A DNA stretch of 46,073 nucleotides. Origin: Bradyrhizobium sp. Its GTDB lineage: Bacteria; Pseudomonadota; Alphaproteobacteria; Rhizobiales; Beijerinckiaceae. The notes under the pieces were generated by a model, which was given only the letters and a program-made list of their open reading frames with translations, was not told the DNA's origin and did no database searches. The stretch is taken from positions 1 through 46,073 of the forward strand of contig SSMV01000036.1 of the NCBI GenBank assembly GCA_004799435.1, in the 5' to 3' direction. Position numbers and translations under genes: made by a program. This document shows, one piece after another, positions 9,136-18,615 of this stretch. The stretch's first letter is position 1; every line of letters begins with the position of its first letter.

Positions 9136-10713
9136 ATGACCCTCGAAAGCCCTGTCGCGCGCCGTCGCACTTTCGCGATCATTTCGCATCCCGACGCCGG
9201 CAAGACGACGCTGACCGAGAAGATTCTGCTGTTCGGCGGCGCCATCCAGCTCGCCGGCGAAGTGCGCGCCAAGGCCAATCGTCGCCAGACCCGCTCCGAC
9301 TGGATGGGCATCGAACGCGAGCGCGGCATTTCGGTCGTCACCTCGGTGATGACCTTCGAATATGGCGGCTGTGTCTTCAACCTGCTCGACACGCCCGGCC
9401 ACGAGGACTTCTCCGAGGACACCTATCGCACGCTGACGGCGGTCGACTCCGCCGTCATGGTGATCGACGCGGCCAAGGGCATCGAGGCGCGCACCCGCAA
9501 GCTGTTCGAGGTCTGCCGCCTGCGCGACATTCCGATCGTCACTTTCATCAATAAAATGGATCGCGAAACGCGCGATCCTTTCGACCTGCTCGACGAGATC
9601 GAGAAGACGCTGGCGCTCGACACCGCGCCGTTGTCCTGGACGGTCGGGCGCGGTCGCTCGCTCGCCGGCGCCTATGACATTCGCCGCAAACTGGTGCGCG
9701 CGCTCGGCAAGGACGCCGTTGAAGCGCCGGTTTCCGGACCGGACGACCCGGCGGTCGCCGCCATGCTGCCCGAACATGAGCGCAAAGCGGCGATCGAGGA
9801 GATGACGCTGGCGGTCGAGGGTTGCCGTCCCTTCGACAAGCAGGCGTTTCTCGAAGGACATCTGACGCCGGTGCTGTTTGGCAGCGCGCTCAAGGAATTC
9901 GGCGTGCGCGATCTGATCGACGCGATGGTCGAATTCGCGCCGCCGCCGCGCGCGCAGGAGGCGGCGACCCGCATCGTCAAGGCCGACGAGGCGAAAATGA
10001 CCGGCTTCGTCTTCAAGATTCAAGCGAATATGGACCCGAACCACCGCGACCGCATCGCCTTCATGCGGGTCTGTTCGGGGCGGCTGGCGCGCGGCATGCG
10101 CGCCAAGCTGACGCGGACCGGCAAGCCGATCACGCTTTCGGCGCCGCAATTCTTCTTCGCCCAGGACCGGTCGATCGCCGACGAGGCCTTCGCCGGCGAC
10201 GTAGTCGGCATTCCCAATCACGGATTATTGCGCATCGGCGACACGCTGACCGAGGGCGAGGAGCTGGTCTTTCGCGGCGTGCCGAGCTTCGCGCCGGAAA
10301 TCTTGCGCCGGGTCAAACTCGCCGACGCGATGAAGGCCAAGAAATTGCGCGACGCGCTGCAGCAGATGGCGGAAGAAGGCGTGGTGCAGGTGTTCCTGCC
10401 CCATGACGGCGCGCCGGCGATGGTCGGCGTCGTCGGCGCGCTGCAGCTCGACGTGCTGGTCGAGCGGCTCAACGCCGAATATGGGCTGCCGGTGTCCTTC
10501 GAGCAGAGCCGCTTCGAACTGTGCCGCTGGGTGACCTCGGCCGACCCGGCCGAGCTCGACAAGTTCGTCGAGGCCTATCCCTCCTCGGTCGCCGCCGACC
10601 TCGATGGCGCGCCGGTGTTTCTGGCGACCAGCGCCTTCAATCTGCGCTACGATCAGGAACGCTGGCCCAAGATCGCCTTCAGCGACGTGAAGGATTATCA
10701 GAAGACCGCCTGA
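9136..10713 (+). CDS. prfC: Peptide chain release factor 3
   Basis: A 525-residue GTPase that recycles RF1/RF2 from the ribosome after termination. The G domain has the P-loop SHPDAGKTTLTEK, the switch DTPGHEDFSEDTYRTL and the NKMD motif, which together with RERGISVVTSVMTFEY distinguish RF3 from EF-G. Domain II and the RF3 C-terminal domain follow. ATG 9136 gives the family length (about 529); the frame is open 270 bp upstream but that part is not RF3-like. Confidence 0.95.
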   Translation: MTLESPVARRRTFAIISHPDAGKTTLTEKILLFGGAIQLAGEVRAKANRRQTRSDWMGIERERGISVVTSVMTFEYGGCVFNLLDTPGHEDFSEDTYRTLTAVDSAVMVIDAAKGIEARTRKLFEVCRLRDIPIVTFINKMDRETRDPFDLLDEIEKTLALDTAPLSWTVGRGRSLAGAYDIRRKLVRALGKDAVEAPVSGPDDPAVAAMLPEHERKAAIEEMTLAVEGCRPFDKQAFLEGHLTPVLFGSALKEFGVRDLIDAMVEFAPPPRAQEAATRIVKADEAKMTGFVFKIQANMDPNHRDRIAFMRVCSGRLARGMRAKLTRTGKPITLSAPQFFFAQDRSIADEAFAGDVVGIPNHGLLRIGDTLTEGEELVFRGVPSFAPEILRRVKLADAMKAKKLRDALQQMAEEGVVQVFLPHDGAPAMVGVVGALQLDVLVERLNAEYGLPVSFEQSRFELCRWVTSADPAELDKFVEAYPSSVAADLDGAPVFLATSAFNLRYDQERWPKIAFSDVKDYQKTA

Positions 10714-10783
10714 AGGCGTCACGCGCGGCTTGAGGGGTCGGGAGCGCCGCGGTTTCGTCCGGTCCCGATGAAGGAGTCCCCGC

Positions 10784-11617
10784 ATGCAGGGCAAAACCGT
10801 AGTCGCCACCGGCGCGACTTCAGGAATCGGCGAGGTCGCTGCGAAGACGCTCGCCGGGATGGGCGCGCGGATCGTCTTTATCGCCCGCGACGCCAGGCGC
10901 GCGGCGGCCACCCTCGCCACGCTCGAACAGATCGCCCCGGGGCGCGGACATCGTTTCCATATCGCCGATCTGTCGCTGATGACCGAGACCCGGCGCGTCG
11001 GCGGCGAGATCGCGGCGAGCGAGGCGCGCATCGACGTCCTCATCAACAACGCCGGCGCCATGTTCTCCGATCGGCGCGTCACCGCCGAAGGCCTGGAGCT
11101 GACCTTCGCGCTCAATCACATGGCCTATTTCGTGCTGACTAAGATGCTCGAGCAGCGGCTCGCCGGCACGCCGCAGGCGCGAGTCGTCTCCACCGCGTCG
11201 GGCGCGCACCGTGGCGCCAGGCTCGATTTCGCCGACCTGCAATGCGCGCGCGGCTACAGCGGCATGAGGGCCTACCGCCGCTCGAAGCTCGCCAACATCC
11301 TGTTCACGCGCGTGCTGGCCCGGCGCCTGTCGGACAGCGGCGTCACAGCAAACTGCCTGCATCCGGGTCTCGTCGCCACGCGCTTCGGCGACGAAGCGGG
11401 CGGATGGACGGGACGACTTTTTCCGCTCGTCAAACGCTTCGCGATCTCGCCCGAGCAAGGCGCGCAAACGATCGTCACCCTCGCCTCTTCGCCGGAGGTC
11501 GCGTCGACAAGCGGCAAGTATTTCGAGAAGCAGAAAGTCCGCGCCCCCTCAGGCGCCGCTCAGGACGACAAGGCGGCGGAGCTGCTGTGGGCGAGAAGCG
11601 AGGAGCTGGCGGAGTGA
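10784..11617 (+). CDS. Short-chain dehydrogenase/reductase
   Basis: A 277-residue NAD(P)-dependent oxidoreductase of the retinol-dehydrogenase-like SDR branch. It has the cofactor motif TGATSGIGE at residues 8-16, an Arg after strand 2 (IARDARR) suggesting NADP, NNAG in the fourth strand region, the catalytic Ser in STASGAH and the YxxxK pair as YRRSK. It begins 70 bp after prfC. The downstream gene encodes a diheme cytochrome c, but no functional link is shown. Substrate unknown. Confidence 0.9.
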   Translation: MQGKTVVATGATSGIGEVAAKTLAGMGARIVFIARDARRAAATLATLEQIAPGRGHRFHIADLSLMTETRRVGGEIAASEARIDVLINNAGAMFSDRRVTAEGLELTFALNHMAYFVLTKMLEQRLAGTPQARVVSTASGAHRGARLDFADLQCARGYSGMRAYRRSKLANILFTRVLARRLSDSGVTANCLHPGLVATRFGDEAGGWTGRLFPLVKRFAISPEQGAQTIVTLASSPEVASTSGKYFEKQKVRAPSGAAQDDKAAELLWARSEELAE

Positions 11618-11727
11618 TGCGAGGCGGCGAGATTGCCGCGATGCGGGCCCTGCAGCGGAGCGCTGCGCTTCACCCTGAGCGTCGCCGAATGGACAAGCGC
11701 CGCAACTTCTGAAATCCGCAGCCGCTT

Positions 11728-11756
11728 GTCGGCTTGTAGACCCCGTCGGCTTGTAG
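11728..11756. repeat. Short direct repeat GTCGGCTTGTAG, two copies
   Basis: The 12-mer occurs at 11728-11739 and again at 11745-11756, a 17-bp period, inside the 246-bp gap between the SDR and cytochrome genes. GCTTGTC just before the first copy is also the inverse of GACAAGC at about 11694. Meaning unknown. Confidence 0.6.
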
Positions 11757-11863
11757 CAGATTGTCGGCGCGGAAGAACTGCGGCGGCTGCCACCAAACCT
11801 ATCGGGCGAACCTGAATTGATCCCCCTGCGCCGCCCGCCGACACAACGCCCCTGGGGCGCGCA

Positions 11864-12751
11864 ATGAAGCGCGCACTGGCGTCGTTCGCGGCTCTCGTCG
11901 CTCTTGCGGCCGTCGCGGCCTGGGTTCTCAGCGCGCCGCAAAGGATCGACGCCGCAATGGCGGCGGAAGTTTCCGAACCAGGCGACGTCGCAGCCGGACG
12001 CATCGTGTTCTACGCGGGGGGCTGTGACTCTTGCCATGCAAGCCCCGGCCAGGGCGATCGGCTGAAGCTCGGCGGCGGCGCGCCATTGGCGACGCCGTTT
12101 GGCGTGTTTTATCCGCCCAACATCTCTCCAGACGTCAAGGACGGAATCGGCGACTGGAGCGCGACCGACTTCGCCAATGCGCTGCACGCGGGCGTCGGTC
12201 AGGGCGGCGAGCAACTTTATCCTGCGTTCCCTTACCCGTCCTATCGTCTGATGACGATGAAGGATGTCCGCGATCTCTTCGCTTATTTGAAGACGCTGCC
12301 ACCGGTCGCCGGCAAGGCGCCGGAATCGAAGCTCGACTTTCCCTTCAACATCCGCCGCGCGGTCGGCCTCTGGAAGCTCGTCTACCTGGGCGCGCCGCCG
12401 CCCGCGCCGGCCGGCAAGAGCGAGGCGTGGCTACTCGGGCGCTATCTGGTCGAGGGCCCAGGCCATTGTGGCGAATGCCACTCGCCGCGCGACTGGCTCG
12501 GCGGCGTCGCCTGGAGCCGCAGGCTTCAGGGCGGACCGCTGCCTGACGGCAAGGGCAAGGCGCCGGCGCTCACGCCCGCCAATCTCAAAAACTGGTCGAA
12601 AGACGACATCGCCGAAGCGCTGTCGAGCAGCCTCATGTCAAACGGAGATTTGCTCGGCGGCGCCATGGCCGAGGTCGTGCGCGACACCGCCGAACTGCCG
12701 CCCCCCTATCGCGCCGCGATCGCCGAATATTTGAAGGGCGGCCGGGAATGA
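11864..12751 (+). CDS. Diheme c-type cytochrome
   Basis: A 295-residue periplasmic electron-transfer protein. The N-terminal hydrophobic segment (residues 6-24) acts as signal or membrane anchor. Two heme-attachment motifs are present: CDSCH near residue 54 and CGECH near residue 204, each within its own cytochrome c domain. The spacing and segments such as YPAFPYPSYRLMT resemble the cytochrome subunits that accept electrons from membrane-bound alcohol, aldehyde or sugar dehydrogenases. No such flavo- or quinoprotein gene is adjacent; only an SDR lies upstream. The physiological donor is therefore unknown. Confidence 0.88.
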   Translation: MKRALASFAALVALAAVAAWVLSAPQRIDAAMAAEVSEPGDVAAGRIVFYAGGCDSCHASPGQGDRLKLGGGAPLATPFGVFYPPNISPDVKDGIGDWSATDFANALHAGVGQGGEQLYPAFPYPSYRLMTMKDVRDLFAYLKTLPPVAGKAPESKLDFPFNIRRAVGLWKLVYLGAPPPAPAGKSEAWLLGRYLVEGPGHCGECHSPRDWLGGVAWSRRLQGGPLPDGKGKAPALTPANLKNWSKDDIAEALSSSLMSNGDLLGGAMAEVVRDTAELPPPYRAAIAEYLKGGRE

Positions 12752-12767
12752 AGGGGACCAGCGCTCC

Positions 12768-12893
12768 CCTCTCCCCGCTTGCGGGGAGAGGCAGGGTGAG
12801 GGGCCGGGCGCTTATCCGCACAATCCCCTAAGCCCCTCATCCTAACCTTCTCCCCGCAAGCGGGGAGAAGGGACCAGCTTGCGGGGAGAAGGG
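12768..12893. repeat. Palindromic intergenic repeats (REP/BIME-like)
   Basis: Three related units lie between the cytochrome gene and urtE. A perfect palindrome at 12768-12791 is CCTCTCCCCGCT followed by its reverse-complement-like arm. A second palindrome is at 12846-12871 (CCTTCTCCCCGCAAGCGGGG core). A half copy, AGCTTGCGGGGAGAAGGG, is at 12876-12893. The flanks GGTGAGGGG and CCCCTCATCC pair with each other, so the whole block can fold into a large double hairpin. Such elements are dispersed in Rhizobiales genomes and here lie between convergent genes, where they may serve as a two-way terminator. Confidence 0.8.
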
Positions 12894-12908
12894 ACGCGCG
12901 GTCCCCGC

Positions 12909-13604
12909 TCACACCGACAGGCGCTTGCGCACTTCGCTCTCGACCATGTCCTTGCGCTCGCCTGAGAGCACCACCGCGCCGCGATCCATCACCGCATAGT
13001 CGTCGGCGAGATCGCGCGCCCATTCGAAATATTGCTCGACCACCAGGATCGCCATTCCGCCCTTGTTGCGCAGATATTGGATAGCCCGGCCGATATCGCG
13101 AATGATCGAGGGCTGGATGCCCTCGGTCGGCTCGTCGAGCACCAGCAGCTTGGGCCGGGTGACGAGCGCGCGGGCGATCGCCAATTGCTGCTGCTGACCG
13201 CCAGAGAGATCGCCGCCGCGCCGGCCCATCATTTCGGCAAGCACGGGAAACAGGCTGAAAATCTCATCGTCGACGAAGCGCTGGTCGCGCTTGAGCGCCG
13301 AATAGCCGGTCGCCAGATTCTCGCGCACGGTGAGTAGCGGAAAAATCTCGCGTCCCTGCGGCACATAGCCGACGCCGCGCCGCGCCCGCAGATGCGGCGC
13401 GAGCCCGCTGATGTTCTCATCCATCCAGGTGATCGCGCCCGAGGCGATCGGCTGCTGGCCGACGATGGCGCGCAAGAGCGACGACTTGCCGACGCCATTG
13501 CGGCCGAGCACGCAGGTCACGCGGCCGATCGCCGCCTTGAGCGATACGCCGCGCAGCGCCTGCGCCGCGCCATAGTAGAGATCGATCGAATCGACGCTCA
13601 GCAT
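12909..13604 (-). CDS. urtE: Urea ABC transporter ATP-binding protein UrtE
   Basis: A 231-residue ATPase of the high-affinity urea importer. It has Walker A GRNGVGKSS, the ABC signature LSGGQQQQLAIARAL, Walker B LLVLDEPTEGIQPS and is of LivF type. It is the last gene of urtABCDE, 2 bp after urtD. IQPSII and the DLYYGAAQALRGV start favour UrtE over generic LivF, and operon context settles it. Confidence 0.93.
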   Translation of the reverse strand: MLSVDSIDLYYGAAQALRGVSLKAAIGRVTCVLGRNGVGKSSLLRAIVGQQPIASGAITWMDENISGLAPHLRARRGVGYVPQGREIFPLLTVRENLATGYSALKRDQRFVDDEIFSLFPVLAEMMGRRGGDLSGGQQQQLAIARALVTRPKLLVLDEPTEGIQPSIIRDIGRAIQYLRNKGGMAILVVEQYFEWARDLADDYAVMDRGAVVLSGERKDMVESEVRKRLSV

Positions 13605-13606
13605 TT

Positions 13607-14377
13607 CTATCGTCCGAGATAGACTTCGATCACGCGCTCGTCGGCGCTGACCTGGTCAAGCGAACCTTCGGCGAGCACCGACCCCTCGTGCAGCACCGTC
13701 ACTTTGACGCCGAGCTCGCGCACGAAGGCCATGTCGTGCTCGACGACGACGACGGAATGATCATGCGAGATTTCGCGCAGCAATTCGGCTGTGGCGGCGG
13801 TTTCGGCGTCGGTCATGCCGGCCACCGGCTCGTCGACCAGCAGAAGCTTGGGATCCTGGGCGAGCAGCATACCGATTTCGAGCCATTGCTTCTGCCCATG
13901 CGACAGGCCGCCGGCTCGCGTCTGGCGCAGATCGGCGAGCCGGATCGTCGTCAGGATGCGCTCGATCGTCTCGTTCTGCGCGGCGCCCGAGCCGCCGAAC
14001 AGGGTCGCGAAAACGCCGCGCGGCGCCTTGGCGGCGAGCAGCAGATTGTCGGAGACGGTGTGATTCTCGAACACCGTCGGCTTCTGGAATTTGCGCCCGA
14101 CGCCGAGTTCGGCGATCTCGGCCTCATCGAGCCGCGTCAGATCGTGGCGGCCTTCGAAATAGACGTCGCCCTCGTCGGGGCGCGTCTTACCGGTGATGAC
14201 ATCCATCATCGTTGTCTTGCCGGCGCCGTTGGGGCCGATGATCGCGCGCATCTCGCCCGGCGCCAGCGTCAGCGAAAGGCCGCGCAGCGCCTTGTAACCG
14301 TCGAAGGAGACACTGACGCCGTCGAGGTAGAGCAGCGTGCTGGTGAGTTTCGGGTCGTCGGTCGCCGCAAGCGTCAT
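13607..14377 (-). CDS. urtD: Urea ABC transporter ATP-binding protein UrtD
   Basis: A 256-residue ATPase of LivG type, partner of UrtE at the cytoplasmic face. Walker A is GPNGAGKTT, the signature LSHGQKQWLEIGMLL (LSHGQ instead of LSGGQ is usual for UrtD), and Walker B LLLVDEPVAGMTD. ATG 14377 overlaps the urtC stop by 4 bp (ATGA type), which indicates translational coupling; the frame upstream is antisense-like readthrough over urtC and is not coding. Confidence 0.93.
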   Translation of the reverse strand: MTLAATDDPKLTSTLLYLDGVSVSFDGYKALRGLSLTLAPGEMRAIIGPNGAGKTTMMDVITGKTRPDEGDVYFEGRHDLTRLDEAEIAELGVGRKFQKPTVFENHTVSDNLLLAAKAPRGVFATLFGGSGAAQNETIERILTTIRLADLRQTRAGGLSHGQKQWLEIGMLLAQDPKLLLVDEPVAGMTDAETAATAELLREISHDHSVVVVEHDMAFVRELGVKVTVLHEGSVLAEGSLDQVSADERVIEVYLGR

Positions 14378-15507
14378 TGCACGCCCTCCTCCTGCGCGGC
14401 CGGCGAAGGCGGCGCGGCGGCCGGCCTGGCGGCGCGGCGCATGTTGAGCAGGCCAAGCAGGCCCTTGGGCAGGAAGAGCGTCACGAGAACGAACAACCCG
14501 CCGAGCCCGAAGAGCCAATATTCCGGAAAGGCGCCGGTGAAATAGGTCTTGGCGAAATTGACCGCGATCGCCCCCAGCGCCGCGCCCACCAGCGTTCCCC
14601 GTCCGCCGACCGCCACCCAGATGACCGCCTCGATGGAATTGCCGGGGTCGAATTCGCTGGGATTGATGATGCCGACCTGCGGCACGTAAAGCGCGCCGGC
14701 GATCCCCGCCATCACCGCCGAGACGACGAAGACGAAGAGCTTGTAGTTCTCGACCCGGTAGCCAAGGAAGCGGACCCGGCTTTCGGAATCGCGCACCGCG
14801 ATCAGCGCCTTGCCGTATTTGGAGCTGACGATCGCCTTGGAGACAAGGTAAGCCAGCGCCAAGGCCAGCGCCGAGATCGAAAATAGCGCGGCGCGCGTGG
14901 CGTCCGACTGGACGGAGAAGCCGAGCACATCCTTGAAATCGGTCAGGCCGTTGTTGCCGCCAAATCCGAAGTCGTTGCGGAAGAAGGCGAGCTTCAGCGC
15001 ATAGGTCAGCGCCTGCGTGATGATCGAGAGATAGACGCCGGTGACGCGCGAGCGAAAGGCGAACCAACCGAAAGCAAAAGCCAGCAGTCCCGGAACCAGC
15101 ATCACCATCAGCGACGCATAGGCGAAGGAATGGAACCCCCACCAGGCGACCGGCAATTCTTTCCAGTTCAGGAAGACCATGAAATCGGGGAGAATGGGAT
15201 TGGCGTAGACGCCACGCGCGCCGATCTGACGCATCAGATACATGCCCATCGCATAGCCGCCGAGCGCGAAAAACGCGCCATGGCCAAGCGACAGGATGCC
15301 GCAATAGCCCCAGACCAGATCGAGCGCCACCGCGAGGATGGCGTAGCAGAGATATTTGCCGATCAGTGCCACGACATAGGGCGGCATGGCGAAAGCCGAG
15401 TCGCGCGGCACAAGCAGGGCGAAGACCGGCGCCAGCGCCGCCGCCCCAAGCGTCAGGGCGAGAAAGATCAGTCCGGCGCGATCGAGCCGCAGCGCTGGCG
15501 TGCTCAC
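14374..15507 (-). CDS. urtC: Urea ABC transporter permease UrtC
   Basis: A 377-residue inner-membrane permease of LivM type, with about nine to ten hydrophobic segments and the segments LVWGYCGILSLGHGAFFALGG and FLGYRVENYKLFVFV of the family. GTG 15507 (VSTPALRLDRAG) is chosen: it follows the urtB stop by one base, whereas the longer frame to 15615 lies inside urtB. A Pro/Ala-rich C-terminal tail of about 20 residues is present. Confidence 0.92.
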   Translation of the reverse strand: MSTPALRLDRAGLIFLALTLGAAALAPVFALLVPRDSAFAMPPYVVALIGKYLCYAILAVALDLVWGYCGILSLGHGAFFALGGYAMGMYLMRQIGARGVYANPILPDFMVFLNWKELPVAWWGFHSFAYASLMVMLVPGLLAFAFGWFAFRSRVTGVYLSIITQALTYALKLAFFRNDFGFGGNNGLTDFKDVLGFSVQSDATRAALFSISALALALAYLVSKAIVSSKYGKALIAVRDSESRVRFLGYRVENYKLFVFVVSAVMAGIAGALYVPQVGIINPSEFDPGNSIEAVIWVAVGGRGTLVGAALGAIAVNFAKTYFTGAFPEYWLFGLGGLFVLVTLFLPKGLLGLLNMRRAARPAAAPPSPAAQEEGVQ

Positions 15508-15508
15508 G

Positions 15509-17107
15509 TCACGCCTCCACCGCTCGGCCCTTGAGCGCGAACAGACCGCGCGGGCGTTTCTGAATGAAGAGAATGATGCAGACCAGCAGCAGGATCTTGC
15601 CCAGCACGGCGCCAATCACCGGCTCCAGCAGCTTGTTGGCGACGCCGAGCACCAGCGCGCCGAGCAATGTGCCCCAGAGATTGCCGACGCCGCCCAGCAC
15701 CACCACCATGAAACTGTCGATGATGTAGCCTTGGCCGAGATTGGGCGAGACATTGTCGATCTGCGAGAGCGCCACGCCGGCGACGCCCGCGACGCCCGAG
15801 CCAAGCGCGAAGGCGAACATGTCAATCCGGCTGGTCGAAATGCCCATCGCCGCCGCCATGCGGCGATTCTGGGTGACGGCGCGCATGCGCAGCCCGAAGG
15901 AGGTGGCGCGCAGCGCCAGTTGCAGCGCGGCGAAGACGATGATCGCCAGCGCAACGATCCAGAGTCGACCCGTGGTGATCTGCAGCCCCGCCCAGTCGAA
16001 CGACCCCGACATGAAATCGGGCGCGGAGACCTGGCGATTATTGGCGCCGAACAGACTGCGCACCCCCTGTTGCAGGATCAACGACACGCCCCAGGTGGCG
16101 AGCAGCGTCTCGAGCGGCCGGCCGTAGAGGAAGCGGATCACCAGCCGCTCGATGGCGATGCCGACCACGGCCGCGACGAGAAAGGCGAGCGGCAGCGCCA
16201 CCGCGAGCGACCATTGCGAGAAGGCGGGCGGCAGCGCGCTTTGGACGATGAAGGTCGTATAGGCGCCAAGCATCACCATCTCGCCATGCGCCATATTGAT
16301 GACCCCCATCACACCGAAGGTGATGGCGAGGCCGATCGCGGCGAGCAGCAGCACGGAGGCGGCGGAGACGCCGTAGATCAGGTTCTGGAGAACGTTGAGC
16401 CAGACGAGATGCGCCTTGATCGCCGCCATGGCGTCGAGCGCGGCGGCCTTGACGGCCGGATCGTCGGTCTTGGCGGCGGTCTCGTCGATCAGGCTTTGGG
16501 CATCCTGATCGCCGCGCGCCTTCAGCGTCGCAACCGCTGCGACACGGTCGGCCGAAGGGGTCGAAGAATCGAGAACAATGATCGCGGCGCGCGCCTGGCG
16601 CAGCGCTTCGGCGACGCGCGGATCGGCCTCATGCGCGAGCTGCACGTCGAGCGCCTTGAGCGCGGTCGCGTCGCGCGCCTTGAACACTGCGTCGGCCGCC
16701 GCGAGGCGCTTTTGCGGATCGGGACTGGCAAGCGTCAGGGAGCCCATCGCCGCGTCGATCGCGCGGCGCAAAGCGTTGTTGACGCGCACCTTCTTGAGCG
16801 CGCCCGCTTCGACGCCGGCAAGCTTCTCGCCGGTCTTGGCGTTGATCAGATCGCCGCCGGTCGTCTGATAGACGATAAGATGGTCGGCTTGATCGATCAG
16901 CAGCCGATTGTCGCCGAGCGCTTCGAGGATGGCCGGCGCATTGGCGGCGCCGGAGGCGGCAAGCGCGTCAATCCCCTGCTCGGTGCGCGGAAATTTGTCG
17001 TCGAAGAACTTCGCCAGCGCATCGTCGACGGCGTCGGCGCGCGCCATTGTCGAACAGAAAAGAAGAAATAGGATTGTAGCGAGGCGCACGAGCGGCGTGG
17101 AGATCAC
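15509..17107 (-). CDS. urtB: Urea ABC transporter permease UrtB
   Basis: A 532-residue UrtB-type permease. Unlike LivH it carries a long N-terminal periplasmic part: a signal-like segment (VRLATILFLLFCSTMARA), then about 210 residues of mostly helical soluble sequence, then the LivH-like membrane domain starting near residue 225 with NMAHGEMVMLGAY. The length matches the family (about 520-540). GTG 17107 is preferred because the signal segment starts there; the frame is open to 17197 with unconvincing sequence. Confidence 0.92.
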   Translation of the reverse strand: MISTPLVRLATILFLLFCSTMARADAVDDALAKFFDDKFPRTEQGIDALAASGAANAPAILEALGDNRLLIDQADHLIVYQTTGGDLINAKTGEKLAGVEAGALKKVRVNNALRRAIDAAMGSLTLASPDPQKRLAAADAVFKARDATALKALDVQLAHEADPRVAEALRQARAAIIVLDSSTPSADRVAAVATLKARGDQDAQSLIDETAAKTDDPAVKAAALDAMAAIKAHLVWLNVLQNLIYGVSAASVLLLAAIGLAITFGVMGVINMAHGEMVMLGAYTTFIVQSALPPAFSQWSLAVALPLAFLVAAVVGIAIERLVIRFLYGRPLETLLATWGVSLILQQGVRSLFGANNRQVSAPDFMSGSFDWAGLQITTGRLWIVALAIIVFAALQLALRATSFGLRMRAVTQNRRMAAAMGISTSRIDMFAFALGSGVAGVAGVALSQIDNVSPNLGQGYIIDSFMVVVLGGVGNLWGTLLGALVLGVANKLLEPVIGAVLGKILLLVCIILFIQKRPRGLFALKGRAVEA

Positions 17108-17241
17108 TGTCGGTCTCTCGGCGGTCTCTTGAACTGAAAGGTCCGTGGCGCCCAGGGGCGCGGACCTTGGGGAATGGGCGCCGCTCGCGGGAGGCAACGA
17201 GCGACGCCCGGTCTTTTAGGATCCCGTCAGATCCAGGCGGC

Positions 17242-18540
17242 TCAGCCGCCGCACTTGCCGGTCTTGACGTTGAAGTTGCCGCAAGCGAGCGGGTGACGCC
17301 AATCGGAGATCAGGTCGCGCGAACCTTCGAGATAGGGCGACCATTCCTGAGCCACCACCGTCGCCGGAGTCTGCCAGACGGTGTTGATCAGGCCGTTCGC
17401 CTGGATCTCGCCGATGTAGACAGGCTTGGTGATGTGATGGTTGGGCATCATGGTGGCGATGCCGCCGGTGAGGTTAGGCACCGCGACGCCGATCATCGCG
17501 TCGATCACCTTGTCCGGATCGAAGGAACCCGCCTTCTCCACCGCCTTCACCCACATGCTGAAGCCGATGACATGGGCTTCCATCGGGTCGTTGAACGTGC
17601 GCTTCGGGTTCTTGGTGAAGGCGCGCCATTTCTCGATGTATGCCTTGTTTTCGGGCGTATCGATCGTCTGGAAATAGTTCCAGGCGGCGAGATGGCCGAC
17701 CAGCGGCTTGGCGTCGAGACCGGCGAGTTCTTCTTCGCCGACCGAGAAGGCGACCACCGGAATGTCGGTCGCCTTGATGCCCTGATTGCCGAGCTCCTTA
17801 TAGAAAGGAACGTTGGCGTCGCCGTTGATGGTCGAGACCACCGCCGTCTTCTTGCCGGCCGAACCGAAGGCCTTGATCTTGGTGACCTCGGTCTGCCAGT
17901 CGGAGAAGCCGAACGGCGTGTAGTTGATCATGATGTCTTCGGGCGCGACGCCCTTGGACTTCAGATAGGCTTCGAGGATCTTGTTGGTGGTACGCGGATA
18001 GACGTAATCGGTGCCTTCCAGCACCCAGCGCTTCACCGAGCCGCCGTCGTCGCTCATGAGATAGTCGACGGCGGGAATGGCCTGCTGATTGGGCGCGGCG
18101 CCGGTGTAGAAGACATTGCGCTCGGATTCCTCGCCCTCATATTGGACGGGGTAGAAGAGGATGCTGTCGAGCTCCTTGAACACCGGCAGCACCGACTTGC
18201 GCGACACCGAGGTCCAGCAGCCGAAAACGACCGAGACCTTGTCCTTCGAAATCAGCTCGCGCGCCTTCTCGGCGAAGAGCGGCCAGTTCGAGGCCGGATC
18301 GACGACCACCGCCTCGAGCTTCTTGCCGAGGACGCCGCCCTTTTTGTTCTGTTCGTCGATCAGCATCAACATCACGTCTTTCAGCGTCGTCTCGCTGATC
18401 GCCATGGTGCCCGAAAGCGAGTGAAGGATGCCGATCTTGATCGTGTCGTCATCCGCTTGCGCAGCGAATGAACTCAGCGCCATAGCGCCCGCCGCCAATG
18501 CGCCGGCGGCATGCAGTACAAACCGTCTCGTGAAAGACAT
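17242..18540 (-). CDS. urtA: Urea ABC transporter substrate-binding protein UrtA
   Basis: A 432-residue periplasmic urea-binding protein of the Peripla_BP_5/LivK type. The N-terminus contains TRRFVL followed by a hydrophobic stretch ending AQA, which looks like a twin-arginine signal peptide. The mature protein begins DDDTIKIGILHSLSGTMAIS, the hallmark of UrtA. It is the first and largest-output gene of urtABCDE, with a 134-bp gap before urtB. A sigma54 promoter lies 76 bp upstream. The frame upstream of ATG 18540 is spurious because it crosses that promoter. Confidence 0.95.
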   Translation of the reverse strand: MSFTRRFVLHAAGALAAGAMALSSFAAQADDDTIKIGILHSLSGTMAISETTLKDVMLMLIDEQNKKGGVLGKKLEAVVVDPASNWPLFAEKARELISKDKVSVVFGCWTSVSRKSVLPVFKELDSILFYPVQYEGEESERNVFYTGAAPNQQAIPAVDYLMSDDGGSVKRWVLEGTDYVYPRTTNKILEAYLKSKGVAPEDIMINYTPFGFSDWQTEVTKIKAFGSAGKKTAVVSTINGDANVPFYKELGNQGIKATDIPVVAFSVGEEELAGLDAKPLVGHLAAWNYFQTIDTPENKAYIEKWRAFTKNPKRTFNDPMEAHVIGFSMWVKAVEKAGSFDPDKVIDAMIGVAVPNLTGGIATMMPNHHITKPVYIGEIQANGLINTVWQTPATVVAQEWSPYLEGSRDLISDWRHPLACGNFNVKTGKCGG

Positions 18541-18615
18541 CGTCGACCCCGTCGTTCTTGCCCAGCGCGGAAATTCGACGCGCGACGCGCGCCAATTCCA
18601 GCGGAGAGCCAGGAC

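Noticed and set aside
12760-12900. Possible CRISPR array
   Set aside because: The units are palindromes in inverted order with no regular spacers, so they are REP-like elements.
15386-17071. 561-codon open frame on the plus strand
   Set aside because: It is antisense to urtB and rich in Arg, His and Gln, without any recognisable domain.
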